From CAZNPU01 sp964575335 (lineage in GTDB: Bacteria; Planctomycetota; Phycisphaerae; Phycisphaerales; SM1A02), in NCBI GenBank assembly GCA_964575335.1, contig CAZNPU010000002.1, positions 1-64,000 on the forward strand: a DNA stretch of 64,000 nt, read 5' to 3'. Both the position numbers and the translations under genes were made by a program. The notes under the pieces were generated by a model, which worked only from the letters and a program-made list of their open reading frames with translations, made no database searches and was not told the origin of the DNA. This document shows, in pieces, positions 61,358 to 64,000 of the stretch (its first letter is position 1; the number at the start of each line of letters is the position of its first letter).

Positions 61358-62146
61358 ATGATCGAACGTTTTGCCCAAATGCCCTCTTCACTGCGGGTCA
61401 ACGCCCGGTGGCAGCGCCTTGGCGCCTCGGCCGTGCCTGCTCTGCTTGTGCATCCGAACTGGGACAACCCCGAGCCGGCGCCGGTTGTCATCTGGATGCA
61501 TGGCCGCACCGTCAACAAGGAGCTTGACCCCGGCCGCTACCTGCGGTGGATGCGGGCGGGCATCGGCGCATGTGCGGTCGATCTGCCCGGCCATGGCGAG
61601 CGATTCGATCCTGAACTGCAGCAGGCGTCACGTGCGCTTGACGTCGTCAAACAGATGGTCAGCGAAATTGACCAGATCGTCGAAGCGATCGGAGAACTCG
61701 GCGTATTTGATCTCACGCGCATGGCAATCGGCGGAATGTCCGCCGGCGGCATGGCGACGCTGGTGCGCCTCTGCCGCCCCCATGTGTTCCGATGCGCTTC
61801 GGTCGAGGCGACGACCGGCTCGTGGAGGCATCAATCCCATCGCGAGATGTTTGCTGACCGCACCGACGCCGAGGTCAACGCGCTCAATCCGATCCTGCAT
61901 CTGGACACCTGGCGTGAAATCCCGCTGCAGGCCATTCACTCCAAACTCGATGAATGGGTCGATGTCAACGGGCAGGCTGCGTTCATCAACGAGCTGCGTT
62001 CCCGTTACAGCGATCCGTCCATCATCGAGTTCATTCAATATGAGCGCACTGGCGCGCCGTATGAACACGCGGGTTTTGGCAGCATGGCTGCTGACGCCAA
62101 AGATCGTCAGCGGGTGTTCTTTCTTCGCTGGCTCAACGGCGGATAA
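61358..62146 (+). CDS. Alpha/beta hydrolase, dienelactone-hydrolase/esterase-like
   Basis: This 262-residue alpha/beta hydrolase has the oxyanion HGRTVNKE segment, VDLPGHGERFD, nucleophile Ser in IGGMSAGGMAT (about residue 130) and a probable acid/His pair in IHSKLDEWV and EHAGFGS. There is no signal peptide. The substrate is unknown; the family includes dienelactone hydrolases and acyl-amino-acid esterases. It stands alone on the + strand, divergent from rsmD. A second frame overlaps it but lacks family features. Confidence 0.8.
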   Translation: MIERFAQMPSSLRVNARWQRLGASAVPALLVHPNWDNPEPAPVVIWMHGRTVNKELDPGRYLRWMRAGIGACAVDLPGHGERFDPELQQASRALDVVKQMVSEIDQIVEAIGELGVFDLTRMAIGGMSAGGMATLVRLCRPHVFRCASVEATTGSWRHQSHREMFADRTDAEVNALNPILHLDTWREIPLQAIHSKLDEWVDVNGQAAFINELRSRYSDPSIIEFIQYERTGAPYEHAGFGSMAADAKDRQRVFFLRWLNGG

Positions 62147-62296
62147 GCCGGCTCTCGTGTCGCTAAATCCTTCAACGCGGACATGCGAACTCGCATGGCC
62201 CACGCCATAATGCATCGTGTCGGATTGGCTGGCGCGCATCGGGCGCGTCACGCAGCAACCATCAGATGAAGCCTTGGCTCAGCAAGGGAGACGTGC

Positions 62297-62884
62297 ATGC
62301 TTGATGAACTTTTCAGCGGCAACATGCTTTTTTTCAGCGTGCCCGCGGTGGCTGGCACGATCTTTTTCACCATACGGCTGGTGCTCATGCTTGCTGGGCT
62401 GGGCGGCGATGACGATGCGCTGCTTGACAGTCCATCGCTGGATGCTGACGGCGCCGATCCTCACGACAGCACCGAATCTTTCAAAGTGCTTTCCATCCAG
62501 AGCATTGCTGCATTCCTCATGGGATTCGGCTGGGGCGGGCTGGGAGGCATGCGGGGAGCCGGCTGGGGCTTCGATATGTCGCTTCTGACTGCCGTTGCTG
62601 GCGGCGTGGGCATGGTCTGGCTGCTGTCGTGGCTGCTTAACTTGGCGCACAAGCTGCAAAGCAGCGGCACCATTCCCATTCGCGCCGCTCAGGATGCGAA
62701 AGGCGAGGTGTACGTCACCATTCCGCCCAAAGGCCAAGGCTTCGGGCAGGTGCGCGTCGTGGTGAATCAGCGGCTGCGCACGTACAACGCCGATTCAGTC
62801 GACGAAAGCCCCCTGCCCACCAACACGCCCATTCGAGTCGTTCGCGTGAATGACAACAACACATTGACGGTGCAGCGGCTGTAG
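62297..62884 (+). CDS. NfeD-like membrane protein with C-terminal OB-type domain
   Basis: This 195-residue protein has about three transmembrane helices (about 9-35, 68-85 and 95-115) and a C-terminal soluble beta domain with GEVYVTIPPKGQGFGQVRV and VRVVRVNDNNTLTVQRL, the pattern of the NfeD C-terminal OB fold. Such proteins are encoded next to flotillins or stomatins and work with them in membrane microdomains (YuaF with FloT in Bacillus). The flotillin gene follows 89 bp downstream on the same strand, which supports the assignment. An acidic Asp-rich loop lies at about 37-60. Confidence 0.8.
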   Translation: MLDELFSGNMLFFSVPAVAGTIFFTIRLVLMLAGLGGDDDALLDSPSLDADGADPHDSTESFKVLSIQSIAAFLMGFGWGGLGGMRGAGWGFDMSLLTAVAGGVGMVWLLSWLLNLAHKLQSSGTIPIRAAQDAKGEVYVTIPPKGQGFGQVRVVVNQRLRTYNADSVDESPLPTNTPIRVVRVNDNNTLTVQRL

Positions 62885-62973
62885 CTGTTGCGATGTGCAG
62901 CGGTTGCCGAATCGTCGAATCGCAACCACGGATCGTTCCTGTGATTTTTGAACCCCCCTTTCGTGGAGACTGG

Positions 62974-64000
62974 ATGATGAAATCTCAACTCCTGCTGGCA
63001 CAGGCGACGGAAGGAAACGCCCTGTGGTGGCTCGGCATCATCGGCGCAATTGTGCTGGTATTGGTGCTGTTCGTCGGCATGATTGTCAGCCGGTACCGGC
63101 GCTGCCCGTCGAACCGCATCCTGGTGGTGTACGGCCGCATCGCCGGTCAGAAAGCTGCCAAGTGTCTGCATGGCGGCGGCACCTTCGTCTGGCCGCTCAT
63201 TCAAGACTACGCCTACCTCAATCTTGATCCGATCGTGATCGACATTCCGCTGGAAGGCGCGCTGTCGCTCAACAACATCCGCGTCAATGCGCCGTCCACG
63301 TTCACCGTGGGCGTCTCGACCGATCCGGTATTGATGAACAACGCAGCCGAGCGTCTGCTTGGCCTGGATGATCGCAAAATCCGTGAGCAGGCGCAGGACA
63401 TCATCCTCGGTCAGCTTCGTCTGGTGATCGCCACGTTGTCGATCGAAGAGATCAACCGTGACCGCGAGAAGTTCATGGCCCTGATCAACGACAACGTTGA
63501 GAAGGAGATCAACAAGATCGGCCTGGAACTCATCAACGTGAACATCCGCGACATCACGGATGAATCGGGCTATATCGAAGCCATCGGCAAGAAAGCCGCC
63601 GCCGAGGCGATCAACCGGGCGAAAGTCGAAGTCGCGCAGCAGGAACGCGATGGTGCGACTGGCGAAGCGATTGCGGTGCGCGAACGAACCGTGCAGGTGG
63701 CCAGCGAAACCGCAGCAGCGATTGAAGGTGAAAAGCAGGCTGAGCAGCGTCAGCGCGTCGCGGTCGCTGCGCTTGAGGCTGAGGCGGTAAAAGGCGAGGC
63801 TGCAGCGAAGCGCGACCGGGAAATCACGATCGCGGAGCGCGAAGCCGAGACGATCGCAGCCAAGAAGAAAGCCGAGCAGGAGCAGCGTATTCGCGTTGCC
63901 GAGGCCGAGGCGTCAGCCGTCACCGGCGAAAACGAAGCGCAGGCGCTGATTGCCGAATCGACCGCCAAACTCGGTGAGATTCAGGCCGAGGCGCGACGTC
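62974..64000 (+). CDS. floT: Flotillin-like protein, partial at window edge
   Basis: At least 342 residues are visible and the frame is open at the right edge. An N-terminal transmembrane helix (about 16-36, WWLGIIGAIVLVLVLFVGMIV) leads into the SPFH/band-7 domain (RILVVYGRIAG, FVWPLIQDYAYLNLDP, IVIDIPLEGALS, RLLGLDDRKIREQAQDII). A long Ala/Glu/Arg-rich coiled coil starts near 205, characteristic of flotillins. Flotillins scaffold lipid-raft-like membrane domains. GGAG lies 6 bases before ATG 62974, with ATG 62977 next. It pairs with the NfeD-like gene upstream. Confidence 0.93.
   Translation, partial: MMKSQLLLAQATEGNALWWLGIIGAIVLVLVLFVGMIVSRYRRCPSNRILVVYGRIAGQKAAKCLHGGGTFVWPLIQDYAYLNLDPIVIDIPLEGALSLNNIRVNAPSTFTVGVSTDPVLMNNAAERLLGLDDRKIREQAQDIILGQLRLVIATLSIEEINRDREKFMALINDNVEKEINKIGLELINVNIRDITDESGYIEAIGKKAAAEAINRAKVEVAQQERDGATGEAIAVRERTVQVASETAAAIEGEKQAEQRQRVAVAALEAEAVKGEAAAKRDREITIAEREAETIAAKKKAEQEQRIRVAEAEASAVTGENEAQALIAESTAKLGEIQAEARR

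Noticed and set aside
61371..62210. Second overlapping + strand frame of 279 codons at the alpha/beta hydrolase
   Set aside because: The other frame carries the nucleophile elbow and the oxyanion loop; this one is Arg/Ser/Pro-rich shadow sequence.
1..64000. tRNA and rRNA genes
   Set aside because: I looked for T-loop (GGTTCGAATC-type) and conserved rRNA stretches in all gaps and found none; a covariance search would be decisive.

Overview
The window reads as a chromosomal segment of a Gram-negative bacterium from a draft assembly: it holds a run of exactly 100 N at 22931-23030. Moderately high GC, an LPS-type Kdo transferase (waaA), many small Ala/Ser/Gln-rich lipoproteins, Ala-rich extensions on housekeeping enzymes, two exported ClpP-fold proteins in tandem and sigma-54 activators together suggest a planctomycete, most likely of the class Phycisphaerae. 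That placement is inference; no rRNA, tRNA or single decisive marker is present.

Layout. 1-850: the last three repeats of a CRISPR array (36-bp repeats, 34-35-bp spacers) next to a decayed RHS/YD-repeat fragment; no cas genes are in view. 850-6020: a heavy-metal-associated-domain lipoprotein, a PreA-like dihydropyrimidine dehydrogenase with a dihydropyrimidinase (reductive pyrimidine breakdown), and PTS enzyme I. 6020-13850: a long leader, an RNase E/G with a large Arg/Ala/Ser-rich tail carrying an IF2-N-like module, dxr, rseP, then a convergent cold-shock gene separated by a bidirectional terminator. 14200-17310: a methyltransferase, a gene-free stretch of about 0.9 kb, two small lipoproteins and a HAD phosphatase.

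17500-25700 is the most unusual part. Two paralogous sigma-54 activators that consist of little more than AAA+ and Fis-type HTH domains flank a fused hydantoinase A/B (5-oxoprolinase-like) gene, a repeat cluster with the assembly gap, and a gene for a degenerate receiver-like protein. That last gene has a consensus -24/-12 sigma-54 promoter right at its start.

25700-43300: a YmdB-type phosphoesterase, a DUF3553-like protein, a coiled-coil protein, an envelope beta-repeat protein, a translationally coupled pair (membrane protein plus exported pentein-fold enzyme), trpE, an ABC ATPase, ruvC, an ECF sigma/membrane protein/exported protein operon, typA, a Fur-family regulator lacking the usual zinc ligands, a queuosine-tRNA mannosyltransferase homologue, a structured-RNA candidate with 6S-like architecture behind a perfect TATAAT, and a DUF6941-type protein.

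43300-64000: an HWE/HisKA_2 kinase with a single-domain response regulator, an EEP-fold lipoprotein, lysC, thiL overlapping a tsaE-yacG fusion, an acetyl-esterase-like hydrolase, an intrinsic terminator without an obvious gene, waaA, an FHA protein, an exported S9 peptidase, the ClpP-fold pair, rsmD overlapping cca, an alpha/beta hydrolase, and an NfeD-like/flotillin pair running off the right edge.
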